From: Sipunculus nudus
Taxonomy: Eukaryota > Annelida > Sipuncula > Golfingiida > Sipunculidae
Assembly (NCBI GenBank): GCA_026874595.1
Contig: CM049310.1
Location: 85,907,056 to 85,971,055, forward strand
Reading direction: 5' to 3'
Length of the DNA stretch: 64,000 nucleotides
Shown: piece after piece, positions 11,209 to 23,159 of the stretch
Numbering within the stretch: position 1 is the stretch's first letter
How the letters are laid out: each line of letters begins with the position of its first letter
The notes under the pieces: generated by a model
Told to the model about the DNA's origin: nothing
Database searches by the model: none
What the model saw: the letters and a program-made list of their open reading frames with translations, nothing else
Program-made: the position numbers and the translations under genes

Positions 11209-11645
11209 TTTAATACTGTTTGGCACGAGGGATTTTTTTAAAACGAGTTGTTCTACAGAATATTGTATCTAGGCGTTTACCTGAAGGTAAAAAAACGACA
11301 CTCTGAATGTAGAGGGTGTGTTGTGTCATTCATGACCTTTGATATGGAGGCAATTGTTTTGGTTTCACACATTTCCTGGTGTGTGGAAAGAGAAGTAATA
11401 GTTATTCTACAACTTCTCTTCCTGGTATTACTTAACTGTTTCTTTAACTTATCACTGAGATATATTTGTAAACCAGCACTCCAGTGAATAAGTTAGGACA
11501 CTGGAAATTACTGAATTATAGAACATGGTTATTATGGTTTTGTCAGTATTTAGCTTTCTTAGATAATATAGGCAATATAATCTTTTGCTCGCTTTCTTTG
11601 ATTGATTCAACACATGTTCTAATTGTTCTTCCCAATTCAGGCATA
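11209..11645 (-). mobile_element. LINE reverse-transcriptase C-terminal remnant
   Basis: On the minus strand one frame reads KKASKRLYCLYYLRKLNTD and FYNSVISSVLTYSLECW (about 11640-11475). That matches the thumb region of CR1/Rex-type LINE polymerases, where a fY-S-i-i-S-v-l-Y-x-x-x-x-W pattern is usual. After two frame changes the terminal HTLYIQSVVFLPSGKRLD and TTRFKKIPRAKQY segments follow (11325-11209), matching the LPSGRR..R..KNSFIP tail of these proteins. It is a 5'-truncated, frameshifted pseudogene. The upstream side is cut by (TA)n at 11722. Confidence 0.8.
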
Positions 11646-11718
11646 TGGCAATGCCAGAAATGTGTGATATAAACACAGAGGGACAATCACTGGGCAAAAA
11701 ACAAGGCAGCTCATGTAT

Positions 11719-11721
<3 letters not shown>

Positions 11722-11775
<54 letters not shown>
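11722..11775. repeat. (TA)n microsatellite
   Basis: Pure TA run of about 27 repeats. Frames of alternating Tyr and Ile through it are artefacts. Confidence 0.97.
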
Positions 11776-11778
<3 letters not shown>

Positions 11779-12054
11779 TATACCATATAAACACAATAGC
11801 TACATGGACCACAAAAACCTCAACGAACCCAATAACCCAAGCTTAATCCAGATAATTTAAACGGAACGGCTAAATTCACACAATATCATTTCAGTTTGTA
11901 CCTGAGGAGTGGACCGGCTGGCAAGCTGAACCAAGGAAACAGTACTGTAGTACATCATGGAATCAAGCTAATTATAGACATAGTATAATATTAATGCTCC
12001 TCGTTCGGTAGAGCACTTTCACTGTGATGTATTGAACCTTAATGCATTATATTG

Positions 12055-12056
<2 letters not shown>

Positions 12057-12101
<45 letters not shown>
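12057..12101. repeat. (TA)n microsatellite
   Basis: Pure TA run of about 22 repeats. Confidence 0.97.
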
Positions 12102-12103
<2 letters not shown>

Positions 12104-12379
12104 TCATCTGTTTATCTGCAATAAACAATAGCTATAGAGTGCTCTCTCTCTATATATATATATGGTTTATGGGAACAGAGCTGTATATTATACAAATATG
12201 GAGAAATCAAAAGTTTTTGTTGCACTCATCAGGTAAGACTTATAGGTAAGACTTACTCATCCGGTAAGACAAGTTGCACAAAACTGTATGTATAAGTGTA
12301 GTATATGTATATACCTTTATATATATATGTCGATCTTAAACTCGTCTGGTTCGTCGATTTTAAACTCGTCTGGTTTGTT

Positions 12380-13000
12380 TCCTGTGTTCTCCCTCAGAGA
12401 TTTGCCTTAATTTTTCGCTCATTCCAGGCCAGAGTTCCCCCTTCAAATTATGTCTCGTTTTATATAACAATAGAGCAGATATAAGCGGGAAATCTTGTCG
12501 TGGAGACGGCATTTCGCTCTTACTTTTGGTCGTGGCAGCACGCCACTTCAACTATATTTGGTCTCTGTTGTAGGTGAGTTAACATTTTTTCTTATTTTTA
12601 ACCAACTTTATAACTCTCGTCTCTAAATAGTCTCTAAGTATATGTTTTAACGTAACTCTTAACATTGACTCCGTTTTACTCTCGAGCTTAAACATGGTCT
12701 CGGGTTTGCTCTCGAGCTTAAACGTAATTTTAACTGTCTCCGTATTACTCTCTCTGTAACCCGACGTCACTTTTGCTCTCGTGTATAAAATACACGCATG
12801 CGAGTGTTTTCTTAATGTATTTGTTAATTATAAATATGTAAATATGTATATCTCCGTATGTCTTTGTGTATGGTGAAATGTGTATAAAAGGAATACGCTC
12901 TTACTGTTGGTCGAGGCAGCACGCCAATTTAACTAGGCGTATATTTTGTTTCTGTTGTAGTATAAACGTTTGCACCCCCACTTGGCGTCACTTTGTTTTT
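12380..13000. repeat. Region with 60-bp direct repeat pair and TCTCG-rich tandem
   Basis: The segment GCTCTTACTTTTGGTCGTGG..TGTTGTAG at 12516-12573 recurs, diverged, at 12897-12960, 381 bp apart. Between them lies a loose tandem of CTCGAGCTTAAAC words (about 12660-12740). A direct repeat at this spacing could be a small relic of long terminal repeats, but no TG..CA ends or primer site are clear. Confidence 0.5.
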
Positions 13001-13039
13001 GAGAGCCCAACGTACATTTCCCTGAACACATATATCTAC

Positions 13040-13041
<2 letters not shown>

Positions 13042-13100
<59 letters not shown>
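13042..13100. repeat. (TA)n microsatellite
   Basis: Pure TA run directly before an inverted-repeat arm at 13103. Confidence 0.97.
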
Positions 13101-13102
<2 letters not shown>

Positions 13103-13505
13103 ATCAGGACTTTCAGGTCAAAAGTGGACGATCTCTTCTGGGTTCATTCGATCTGACGCGTGAATTTCTGGCTGTATGACAGAGAGGACGAAAAGCATTG
13201 CCATTGAAGCAGTCATTAATCACAGAAGACTACCTCAAACAAACCACCGGTAATCAATCGTGTAAATTCTAGGCTAACAGCAGACTCTTACATTTCATTA
13301 TAATAAAAAAAAATAATGACACGATATAATTTCATTCAAATGAAAGGATAATGACGTTAATTTAAAAAAAAAATCAATTTTACATGACCCTTTAATAGTG
13401 GACGCAGGTCCCTTCCCTTAAGATGCTCCAAAATTCCATGTAACCCTAGAAAATTGGTCGAGTGTCTAGGACTTTCCAATTATCCTTCCGTTTGAAAGTC
13501 CTGAT
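13103..13505. repeat. Inverted-repeat-bounded segment
   Basis: ATCAGGACTTTCA at 13103-13115 is perfectly inverted at 13493-13505. The 403-bp interval has no coding frame. The right arm is followed by GGGGGCGCCCCC, a 12-bp palindrome. May be a MITE, but no target duplication is seen. Confidence 0.4.
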
Positions 13506-13515
13506 GAGGGGGCGC

Positions 13516-15529
13516 CCCCTCTTAATCCACCCCCACTTGATCTTTCTTTAGGTAACAATGATTGTTATTGAAGGCAATCAAACAGATAATTACTTCGTGT
13601 GTTCGTTTTATTATCTCGTTAGCGCATCTTATGATCTCGTGCGTGCGAGAGTTTAATTTTTTTTGTTATGTCACTAAAAGTGCACCGTTATTGATACCTA
13701 TATTGAAACATAAAAATAACATACATATGGTTTACAAACTGGTACATGCAGATGGGACAGAAATAACCCCAGACAGGGACTCGTTTCTACAAATGAAGCC
13801 CTATAGATTTAATGTAATCCTGTGGCATGGAGATTGGTAATCAGTCGGACGACGGGATGGCTTCATGGTTTATCTATCTCCGGCCATAAAAATGCGTTGA
13901 ATCGTTAATGGACAAGACCACAACATAAAATTCTTCCAGCCGACTCGCCGCGCCTTCATATTAAAACAGTGGCGTCCAAAACGTGAATATCAGCTGGGTT
14001 AAATCAATCCGTCTGGCGCAGATACATAGAAATGAGCGAAAGTTAGGCCTAATAATTTTCTAACCAGCAATTTGTTTTGTATTTTTCTGTAGCCACTGTA
14101 ACAAAGCAAAACATACATGATGTACGAGGTATCTTGGCTGTGTTGACAGTATAGTGGTTGCTATTTTGTGAAGGAAATATATATATATGATTAGTTCTGG
14201 AAGCAAAACGACCCTTTCACTTTCTTTTTTGTTTTAGAAAGATGCACGTTGGTTACGCTCCTCACGCAGCTGTTTTACACTGTCATTCCAAATCTCCTTT
14301 TGTTTAACCGCTGCTTTGTTTGGCAAGGTTCTCTGGGTCACACCACTAGGGTGGGCACAGAGCAAATAATTGTAATCAGACCAATGAGAGAGTGGTATTG
14401 CATTTTGCATCCAGCTCCAATTTTTAAACATGCAACAACAGCTCCTTTTTTTGCCCTGTGACAGAATCGGTGTAATTTATTTGCCAGGTTGTTAATTGTT
14501 ACTTCAGGTTTATCTCTATTCAGAATTTGTAAGAATTTATGCGGTATGCCATGGTCTCGGGAGAAAAATGTAAGATTAGAATCAGCAGTACGTTATTGCG
14601 TTATTAAGATAAGATTCCTTATGTACGGAGTGCGGATCGAATGCGGCATACGTGTTGAGAGATTTCATGCATGTTTTCTGTGTGTTGCTCCTACATGGAT
14701 ACCATCCGGAACCGGCAAAAGATCGTAGCGATTCGTTTTGTCGGATACGCATTCCGTATGCCAGATCCGCGCATAAAGAACCTAGCTTTAAAGGGACATA
14801 ATCAGGAGCAATATCATGCCTGTTTTTTCACACTATCAGTTCAGTTTTGCTTTAGTCAAAAGTTTGCCAGCAAAACCATCCCAGCACACGGTCTCAGTAC
14901 CTCGTATATGGCTGTTTAACATCTGTTTAAGGGCCTGCGTATAATAAGGCCGCGTGACCAGGGGTCCGATTGTGAGCCTTAACAGGCGGTGTATTACATT
15001 TTTGGGTTAAGTCAGTTAGGGTATCTCCTGATGACGTGTTGTGGCCGGGCGATGCACTCGCTGTGTTTATGTTGACACCTTTGATCGCGCACGGTCCATT
15101 GTTTTAAACACTCGTTTACAGGAGTAAGCAAACGGTTTCAGGGCAATCTTTTGGCAGGTACAAATTTATTTATAGGGCAGAATCTATTTTTTATGTTCAT
15201 TCAACATGCTTTAACGGTGATTCGGCCCCTTTAATGCCTGTGAAGTCTGCGGCATACGTCGTTTTCTTTTCAGCTATATATAGACTACCTCTGAGTCGTG
15301 GTATCCGCTACGTGTAGAGACTATGACCTGTGAATCGGCTGGAATTATACCATCCGTCATGCTTTGTATACCTTGGATCACTATACAGGAGGAAAAGAGA
15401 AAGGAATGCACTGTTAGTGTCACGTTTGTTATTGGACTTAGGTTTTTTCTATTTGGGCAACCCCATGAATATCTGTGAGAACTCCAGCCTAAAGGTATAT
15501 TGTGTATTAAGAAGAGAATTGACAGTATT
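13516..15529. other. Unique mixed-composition sequence, no gene recognised
   Basis: More GC-balanced than the window average, with no repeat copy recognised. Open frames at 13562-13840, 14489-14728, 14671-14919 and 15330-15533 lack splice sites or recognisable motifs. May contain regulatory DNA. Confidence 0.4.
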
Positions 15530-15880
15530 TTAGCGCTCAGCCGCTGCTATGAACTGTCATGACGTCAGTTCAATAGAGTTCGATGTTTTATCATTGTGAT
15601 CTTGTTAGGGTCACCGTCTCTTAATTATCTCCTAATTCCGGTGATTCAAATAGCGATAATCATCAAACGTCTCTAACAGTATCTTTCTCCTATCATGTCT
15701 TAATCCCATCCTCTAAAATTGGGTTTAAATATACCTTGATTCCTTACCTCATAATCTATTGTCACGACGATCAATTACACATAAAACCTATACCGAATTT
15801 GTACGTTTATCTCCTTTTTTACGCATGGCTTTCGAACCACACCGTGACGTCATAATACTAGGCCTAAACATAACTTTGTG
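15530..15880. promoter_or_regulatory. Candidate regulatory island with two palindromic CREs
   Basis: The full cAMP-response palindrome TGACGTCA occurs at 15560-15567 and 15845-15852. Between them lie homeodomain-like TAATTATCTCCTAATT and GATAATCATCAAA words. CRE binding by CREB/ATF is established; function here is inferred. Confidence 0.35.
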
Positions 15881-16270
15881 ACATATTTCAAATAATTAAG
15901 TATGAATATGTAAATTAATTCTTACGAAAGGCACTGGGTGATTACATTTAAAAAACTGAAAAAACGGGGACCAGTGTCAACTAATTGAAAAAAAGGTAAG
16001 CGTTATCTGCGCTGTGCTTATTTTTCAAAGATGGTTTACGGGAATTAATTATACAAAAAAAATGCCGTGTCATCCAAACTGCGTGATAATATTAAAATGT
16101 GGAAGTCAAATATAGGCCTATTTTGGACGGGGACAACTTATTACTCGCCATCCAGGTTATACATTCATTGCTCAGGTGCACGTGTATATAACTGACTATG
16201 TCAATCTTGAAGCCAGTTTGACGATTTTCTCCTCTCACAGCTAAACTGAATTCTTTCAATAATTCTGGAT

Positions 16271-16614
16271 TATACACTCTAAAATCAGATTGATCAAATA
16301 TTTGACCAATTTGATTGGTTTAAATGATATTGGTAGATTTAACCAACACATTGGTTGTGTCAACCAACTCGTTGGTCTTGCACTAACCAAAACGATTGGT
16401 CTTTTTTACCAATTTTTATTGGTCGACCATTTGCTTGCATATATTTACCAGTTTAATTGGTTGAGTTAAAAATTGGTTGCTTTACCAACACACATAAGCT
16501 TGTCCACTGAAATTGGTTGATATGAGCAATTTCTCACCTGATTAAATTTTTGTTTATGATAGAAAAACCAAAATAATGGCAAACAAACTAAAACTGTAGT
16601 TGGTTAGTGTGTAA
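16271..16614. mobile_element. Short element with repeated ACCAAT/ATTGGT dyads
   Basis: Begins TATACACTCTAAAATCAG and ends GGTTAGTGTGTAA, roughly inverted ends. The interior repeats ACCAA(T) and ATTGGT(T) more than a dozen times in both orientations. Non-coding. CCAAT words also match NF-Y sites, but the pattern looks like element structure. Confidence 0.6.
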
Positions 16615-17769
16615 CCAATCTAGATTAGTTAAAAATTCAACCATTAATTATACAGAAATAGTACACAAAGACATGTCGCTATACACACGTCACTGCTTAG
16701 GTCATGTCGGCTCCGCTCATTATACAAGGTCCGTGTCTTCAAGGTCCAAAACACTTAATGTATATCTGAGGTATAAAAAGCACTTAATATTGCCAAAATA
16801 TCGCAGTTATGTTCTACATAGGATACTTATTCAATGCTTCCAAAGACTAAATCCTACAATGTCCATAAAACTGACAGCTCCTTTTTCCAGTAAATATCAA
16901 ACATATATGCATTGTATATTTCATTTCCTGTCCAGCAAGGTAAAATTTAAGCTGAAAGTGTTTATTTATTAAAAAAAAAACAGAGGAATGTAAACATATG
17001 TTTTGGGTAAAAATGTGAATTTTTACTAGAAAATGTGCATATATTTGCATACAGCCAAATATGCAAATTATTTTGTGTATAGATAATATTATTGAAATAA
17101 TGTCTTCCTTCTCATGCATTTTGGATTAATTTAATCCTTTCATATATAAAACTAAGAAAGTTATGACTTTTTTTGTAAATTTTATAATTATTGCCAAAAT
17201 TACCATGGTTGTCATGGAAACAGGCTCATTACTTACGGAAAGCTACCACTTCCAAACTGCTTTTTGCATTTTTGTAATCTTTAGATCAATGTCTATAAAA
17301 AAATAATGATTACAATTACCTCTCTTTTGGTACCGACAGGCCCTATTTTCAGGGTCTGGCTGAAAGATTAATACCTAGGAACTGGATGGACCAGGAAACC
17401 TTGGAAATCCCAAATGAATGACACAGATCTGACCACGGTAATGAATTTAAACCTCGTTTTCATGTGGTATCTATTCATTGCTGATATTTTGAAATCGGTA
17501 AAAAAAACTATTAATTTATTACCCTTATAATATGTTTATATGACTGTGGAAATTATAAATATATCACACAGAAGAACAAAAGCTTTATTTCAACACCCCT
17601 AGATACATTTTGTTACAATTACAGTCAAAACAGTTATTTCTAGCTTTGTGAGAGCAAAATGCGTTCCTCGCCAAATCAGTATGTTCCTTTAGTATACACA
17701 TCATTTAAACAAGATATGATTGCACTGGATATTTTAACCAATACAAATAAAGTAAAATTACTATTAAAT
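16615..17769. other. AT-rich sequence, nothing firm
   Basis: No repeat copy recognised. A weak acceptor-like CCCTATTTTCAG at about 17351 is followed by a 22-codon frame to TGA; without similarity it is not called. Confidence 0.4.
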
Positions 17770-18135
17770 TTATTTATTTATCTATTGCCTACGCCAGGGG
17801 GCTATATGCGTTCATCTCTGTTCGTATGTAAGTGAGTTTGTTCACAACATATCTTTTATGGGGCATTTAAGGGCATTTCGGAAAAAGGCTTATGAGGAAA
17901 TGATTAGATTTTGGTGTGGATCAGGCACATGATCCGGTTTCAGGAATCTCGTCAAGGAATACTGTAATGTGTTTACAAATGTAAAGTCACGTATGCACAA
18001 ATGAACCTCTGATTATGGGCCGAACAAGTGAATTCAAATACTTTTTAGCCCCCAATAATAGGGTGCCCACATTGGGGAGGCTTCCATTCCTTAGAATATT
18101 GATCTCTGGTATACTATAAGGGTCGAAAGCCCTTT
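17770..18135 (+). repeat. Dispersed repeat family O, copy 1
   Basis: The text GATCCGGTTTCAGGAATC, TCAAGGAATACTG, GGGCCGAACAAGTGAA, GGAGGCTTCCATTCCTTAG matches the reverse strand of 37.98-38.29 kb, and part matches 56.67-56.90 kb. Non-coding. Confidence 0.75.
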
Positions 18136-18476
18136 AAGTGGATCAGCTGACCATGGCTTAGAACCCGTTCAACACATATGTGGATCTGTCACTGCAAACA
18201 TAGATTTCATACGGGATATCGTACACTTTGTTAATTGACATAGAGTGTTAAACTGTATGTGTGGCATTAACTTCTGGGTTCTCATTGATTTTCCGTATCA
18301 GCACTCACTCAGTACGTGTTGACTCTGTAAATTGGAGGGTTCCATCCTCGGGATTGTCTATTTTCTAGTGTTGTTAATGCAAACAGTGTTTCAATTATAT
18401 ATAGCCATCCGTTCTGTTGATGACAATGATGGCAGCGAGTCCTCATATGAATAACTGTTGTATATGTAAGGCCTTT

Positions 18477-18654
18477 AGGGGCGGATCCAGGGTTTTGGAA
18501 GGGGGAGGGTCAAGCCCTGTAAGACTTTAGAGTAAACCGTTATTATGTGCTCAGGTGCGGAAAAGTGGGACTGGTTTGGAATCCTTGAAACATTGGGGTG
18601 GCTAAAAATGTGGGCTCCAGACAGGCTGCGCCCCCACCCCTGGGATCCGCTGCT
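18477..18654 (+). mobile_element. MITE with GGGGCGGATCC ends
   Basis: Left end AGGGGCGGATCCAGG and right end CCTGGGATCCGCTGCT are inverted copies (imperfect at the right). About 178 bp, GC-richer than its flanks. A fragment of the same end (CTGGATCCGCCCCTG) lies at about 33288-33302. Confidence 0.7.
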
Positions 18655-18659
18655 GGTCT

Positions 18660-19080
18660 GGCAGGAGTCCCGCGATGACAGTCACAACACAGCAATTCCG
18701 ATATTACCCGACTGAACAAGAATGATCAGAACAGCCGGTCAAATTACGCCATATCAGCATCGCAAGCACAGGAACAATGACAAGTCACTGTCTAAATAAG
18801 GACAACAGGCGAAGCTCTAGTCAAAAGAAACATGGGAACCTCGGGAATCGGGTTTCCTTCGTCAATCACGAGCACACACGCCACATTATGAACACGCCTG
18901 CCTGGTCGTCTTTACAATGATAGAAATTACTGTTCCAGTGGTGAATGCAGTCTTCTAGACCCAAACCTATATGATTGGTACCGTAATTGAGGGCGGGAAT
19001 TAACATCACTGGCATCATGAAATGGGTCCAGTTTGCTGAGGAAACGTGAGGGAGATGTTCCATAGTAGTTTAGACATAAC
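18660..19080. promoter_or_regulatory. Complex unique island, possible enhancer
   Basis: High-complexity sequence around 18860-19060 with AT-hook and homeodomain-like words such as GGGAATTAACATCACTGG and TTTACAATGATAGAAATTAC. A 65-codon minus-strand frame here has no splice context. Regulatory role is inferred only from composition. Confidence 0.25.
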
Positions 19081-19218
19081 GTAAGCCCTATCCGAACTCA
19101 TGATTTCAACTAAAAATGTCCTCAGGCTCTGGACAAGTCTATTTGACAAAGAAGACAAAAGAACCTCTCCAAAAGTGCTATGATTTTCTCCACCTCAATA
19201 AATATTATAAAGTATATA

Positions 19219-20132
19219 AAGTCAAACCCCTTTAATCAGGCATCATCTGGGATTTAGAATTTTGCCGGATTACGCATTTTGCCGAATTACGTATTAAGGA
19301 CATCACAAGCGGAATAGACCGTACCCAGGGGAGAACGATACTTGCATCACCTTAAACATGAAAGTTAAAATGAATCATATTATTTAAAAATATTCAAAAA
19401 CAGTAGACCGGGCAAACCCTAGAACAATTCGATAATCGTCACTACAAAACTTTTATCAATTGATCCTAGCCTAGTTTTTTTTTCTGTAAAATCGATTTCT
19501 ACTTGGGAAATTTTCGTATCGTGCATATTCAATGAGGTTATTTGCATATTTGATTAAATTAGTAAAAAAATGTATTATATATAATTAAATATGTTGATTT
19601 TTTTTTATTTTACCTTGGCAGAGTTATGTATTTAAATCATCAGTTTATATGAATTTGTTAATTAGGAATTAATTTGCAAATAATTTATGCAAATTAGGCA
19701 AATACTTAAGTTTATTGTAAAACCATGCATTCTCTTTTATAGGAAAATCCTGACAAAGTAAATTCTTAACCTTTTACCGACTTAGTCTTATTATGTTTTC
19801 TGTTCATAAGAAAAAATACACATTCGCATCATTTAATTAACTATATTTTCATATGTGAATATGCATAGGTGCGATAAGAAAAGCGATGCTGATCGGAAAA
19901 TTAGAGTAAAAAAAATGATGCCTGTTAGTAGCTTTAAATTCAGCGTTTGTCTGGTTGCTTAGGTGCCGAGTGTTAATTGGTCCCCCCCCCCCCCGTAGTA
20001 TAATACATATGTAATTTACTAATTTGCATATTAAATGTGCAACGGGTCAAATCATGATTATCTTATATCGTTTGTGCCGACTGGGCGTGCAGCGTGGTTT
20101 ACGCCAAATGCCGGATTAAAAGGGTTAGACTG
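19219..20132. mobile_element. TIR DNA transposon, 914 bp, TA target duplication
   Basis: The left end after TA (19217-19218) reads AAGTCAAACCCCTTTAATCA. The right end before TA (20133-20134) reads as the inverse, CAGTCTAACCCTTTTAATCC on the minus strand. Subterminal TTTGCCGGATTACG words occur near both ends. The interior is AT-rich and non-coding. TA duplication and ends of this type fit the Tc1/mariner/pogo group; this copy is non-autonomous. Confidence 0.8.
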
Positions 20133-20134
20133 TA

Positions 20135-21094
20135 CCTTCCTTGTATCCTTGTTTTGCTCAAATTTTCAATTTTATTTTTCAAAAGTAAGTTTTGAATTAA
20201 ATCTCTCAAAATTTACAAACATCCAACAATAAATTAAAATGTGGTTAATGGAGATGGGGGAAGGCAATTCGCAATAAGTGTATTGTTACAAATCACACGG
20301 TTTATTCCCCACTAAAAGTGAGGTAGACAAAAGGTACTCCCATTAATGGAAAAAAAAAAATGAGGTTGACATGTCTCCTCCCCCACTTAAAACAAGATTC
20401 ATTCCTGGCCGACTCATACAGGTATTTATATGGAGCCATAGGGTCGTGTATGCTTTGAGCTAAGTTGGAATTGGAGATGTATAACAAGCCTACTTTATAA
20501 CATAGGGTTAACAATTCTTATTGGTAATGGGGAAAATACTATGTTGCGAATGTGACCAAGTGGTGATAAGAAAGCGTGGATCGAGGCCTTCAGAATATAT
20601 CTTTCTAATCAGATACAATACCTTGCCTGTGGCAATCCAGGTTACCTATGTATACTAGAACCATAACAGGATTAAAAGAGTTCGCCATGCCCAAGCCCTA
20701 GGCTTACAGCTACTACTAGGACGATACAAATTGTATTCAAAATTTTGCAAGTTTATCGAACAAGTATATTAATCAGAAATTAAAACTATAAATAGTAAAC
20801 AGACTACTTTCAGATCTGGTTTTTTCCGCCTTAGTGTATATATGCTGAGCTTAGACATATTTGATACTAAGACATATTTGGGCTAAAAAATCAAATATAA
20901 ATATCAGACAAACAACGAAGCACTATAAATACATTGACTCATGCACGTCACCATCACCTGTGACAATAAAATCCGCTGGTTTAATTTTTATTATTGTGGC
21001 AGCAATATGTAATGGCTGAAACTGATACTTACTCTGAAATCCTAAAAATCCTCCATGATGACAATGAGGGATATAAAGAGTGAAACACAAAATG
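20135..21094. other. AT-rich sequence, nothing recognised
   Basis: No exon-like frame or repeat copy recognised. Contains a short C tract before it at about 19982. Confidence 0.4.
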
Positions 21095-21515
21095 ACGACT
21101 CCGCTTTATGCTCCTTGGGACTCCGTTTTTTTTTATTTTTATGACTCCCCTTTATGCTTTTTGGACTCCAGGTGATACATTTTTTACCCTTTGCTATATA
21201 TTTTTGCACTCGGCTTTTTTAAGTTTTTTTATGCTTCGTTTTATACATTTTGGACAGATTTTTTTACTTTTTGAACTCCGTTTTATGCTTTATTTGCTTC
21301 CCGGATTATACTTATTAGCTCCTTTAAAAGTTTTTTTGACTCAGCTTTAAACTTTTTTTGACTAAGCTTTAGTTTTTTTACTCCCCTTAATGCCTGTTTG
21401 GGCTCCGCGTTATACATTTGTTTTAGACTCCGCATAATTCTTTTTTTATTCCGCTCTTTTACTTTTTTTAACTCCCTTATATTCACTTCCGCTTTATACC
21501 ATTTTACTCTTGTTG
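21095..21515. repeat. Degenerate tandem, ~30-bp GACTCCGCTTTATGC unit
   Basis: About a dozen loose copies of GACTCC(G)CTTTATGC followed by T tracts. Weakly periodic, strongly diverged minisatellite. The 94-codon minus-strand Lys-rich frame and plus-strand Phe-rich frames are artefacts of T tracts. Confidence 0.75.
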
Positions 21516-22595
21516 ATGCTTTTATGATCGGCCAATCATTTTCCTTTGCCCTAAAGTTCTCTAACACACCACCACCCGCTCATATTCTCACTTTCAGTGG
21601 TCATTTTAGAGAGGTTTTGACGAGATATATATTAAAAAATGGCAAAATATTTAATTTATGAATATAGCTAACGATGCAAGTTGACTTCAACCCTGTAAAT
21701 GATCGATATAATTATCGATGGCTCCGACAAGAATCGATATAAATCTTTGCACACTAAGACGGACAAGGTTTTCAGTTTATTTGCAGTTTTTATTTTGTAT
21801 ATCGTGAGGAATACACTACCACAAGGAGTGTTAATCTGTCAAAATATTTCAAATCAAACTGAATTCATTTGAAAGATAAACTAGGTTTTAATTTCATTAT
21901 GCATGGCAGAATGGCCGATCTCCAATATCATAAAGATCTGTCTATGGGTCTCAGAGGAGATCTCCGGAAACAAACGCGGTGGCAGCGGACCCCGCGTGAA
22001 ATCATAGTATCAGCGAAATCTATTTCGAAGGATACAATTTCTGTATATTATAGTTGAACATATAGCTTACTCATACCTTTATTTGATAATAGAGAAACCC
22101 TTCAACAGAGAGACTAGATAATTGCTTTTTATCAATCTCAGCTAAGAAGAGATTTTCATTAAATGAGTGAAGAAAAAGGCCCTATATATAGCTAGTTAAC
22201 ACTCAGAGACCCGTGATACTATACGTATTCCATAACAGTGTTGTAAATAAACAGTGTGGTACTTCTATGATTTCAAACGGTTTATACATAATTGTTTTTA
22301 TAAATATTATTTATCAAATAAGTTTTCATGGGAATAAGATCTTCATATGAAAACACAATACATCTACCTTGAACATACAAATGAGAGAAAACATATTAAT
22401 GTGTTTATATACTGCAGTTCATGGTAAGCCAGCTGTATCAATAACAGGTGATACAGAATTTAAATGAACATACTATATCGATATCATGTTTAATAAATGA
22501 CCAGTTATTTTAACTCTTAGGTTTTATAATGAGCCTCATAAATTTTTTTTTTACATTTTATCATACTGTACATGCAAGTAAGCATAATCAACGTG
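21516..22595. other. AT-rich sequence, nothing recognised
   Basis: Contains short palindromes such as ATCGATATAATTATCGAT near 21702. No coding evidence. Confidence 0.4.
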
Positions 22596-22599
22596 GAAT

Positions 22600-22795
22600 C
22601 ATCATCGTCACCATGGTAACCATCGTCGTCATCCTTATCATTATCATCATCTTCTTTATCGTCAAAATCACCGTCGTCATCATTATCAGCATCACCGTCG
22701 TAGTCCTCATCATCGTCATCATCTTCACTTTTGTCATCATCATCATCGTCGTCATCATCATCATCACCACCCCACCACCCCCCCCCCCCCCCGCC
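22600..22795. repeat. (ATC/GTC)n trinucleotide tract then poly-C
   Basis: Imperfect run of ATC and GTC triplets, ended by CCACCCCACC and a run of C. Frames through it (Met/Val/Ile-rich) are not genes. Confidence 0.95.
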
Positions 22796-23159
22796 GTTAC
22801 GATGCAGGCTGCATTATTTACATTTTTCACTTGAAATATAAACTTGGCATAGAGTGCACGTGTGTTGGCCACACCTGATAAAATGACCCGCGTCATCTTC
22901 ACAGCAATCTGGCATTCTCTGCGTGCTTTATATCTTGACATTACCTCCAGTGAGCAATTATGAAAAGATTAGATGATGTCCAAGATAAAAATTTTGAGTT
23001 ATGAAATAATTTAACATGAGGTAGTCTAAACTATTTTCAAGGATCGTTTCTTCAAGACAAGACAATTGTATCAATCATAACACACTCACAGTGACCCCCT
23101 TTAAATGTGTACTTAGTGCCAACCCCGGGGGAGCAGGGGGTTATACATTATACATCAGT
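22796..23159. other. Unique sequence, nothing recognised
   Basis: Contains the phrase GCCAACCCCGGGGGAGCAGG near 23118. No coding evidence. Confidence 0.35.

Noticed and set aside
11645-11860. Tyr-Ile repeat proteins across (TA)n tracts
   Set aside because: Microsatellite read-through; similar frames occur at 12052, 12866, 33133 and 33897.
12579-12770. Frame with FKLESK repeats
   Set aside because: Arises from the tandem CTCGAGCTTAAAC words; no other support.
17352-17420. Possible terminal exon (GLAERLIPRNWMDQE..)
   Set aside because: Weak acceptor, 22 codons, no matching upstream exon.
18866-19063. 65-codon minus-strand frame starting MEHLPHVSS
   Set aside because: No splice donor at a useful position and no recognised motif; kept as a possible regulatory island instead.
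22529-22941. Hydrophobic Val/Ile-rich and Met/Thr-rich frames
   Set aside because: Translation of an ATC/GTC trinucleotide tract on either strand.
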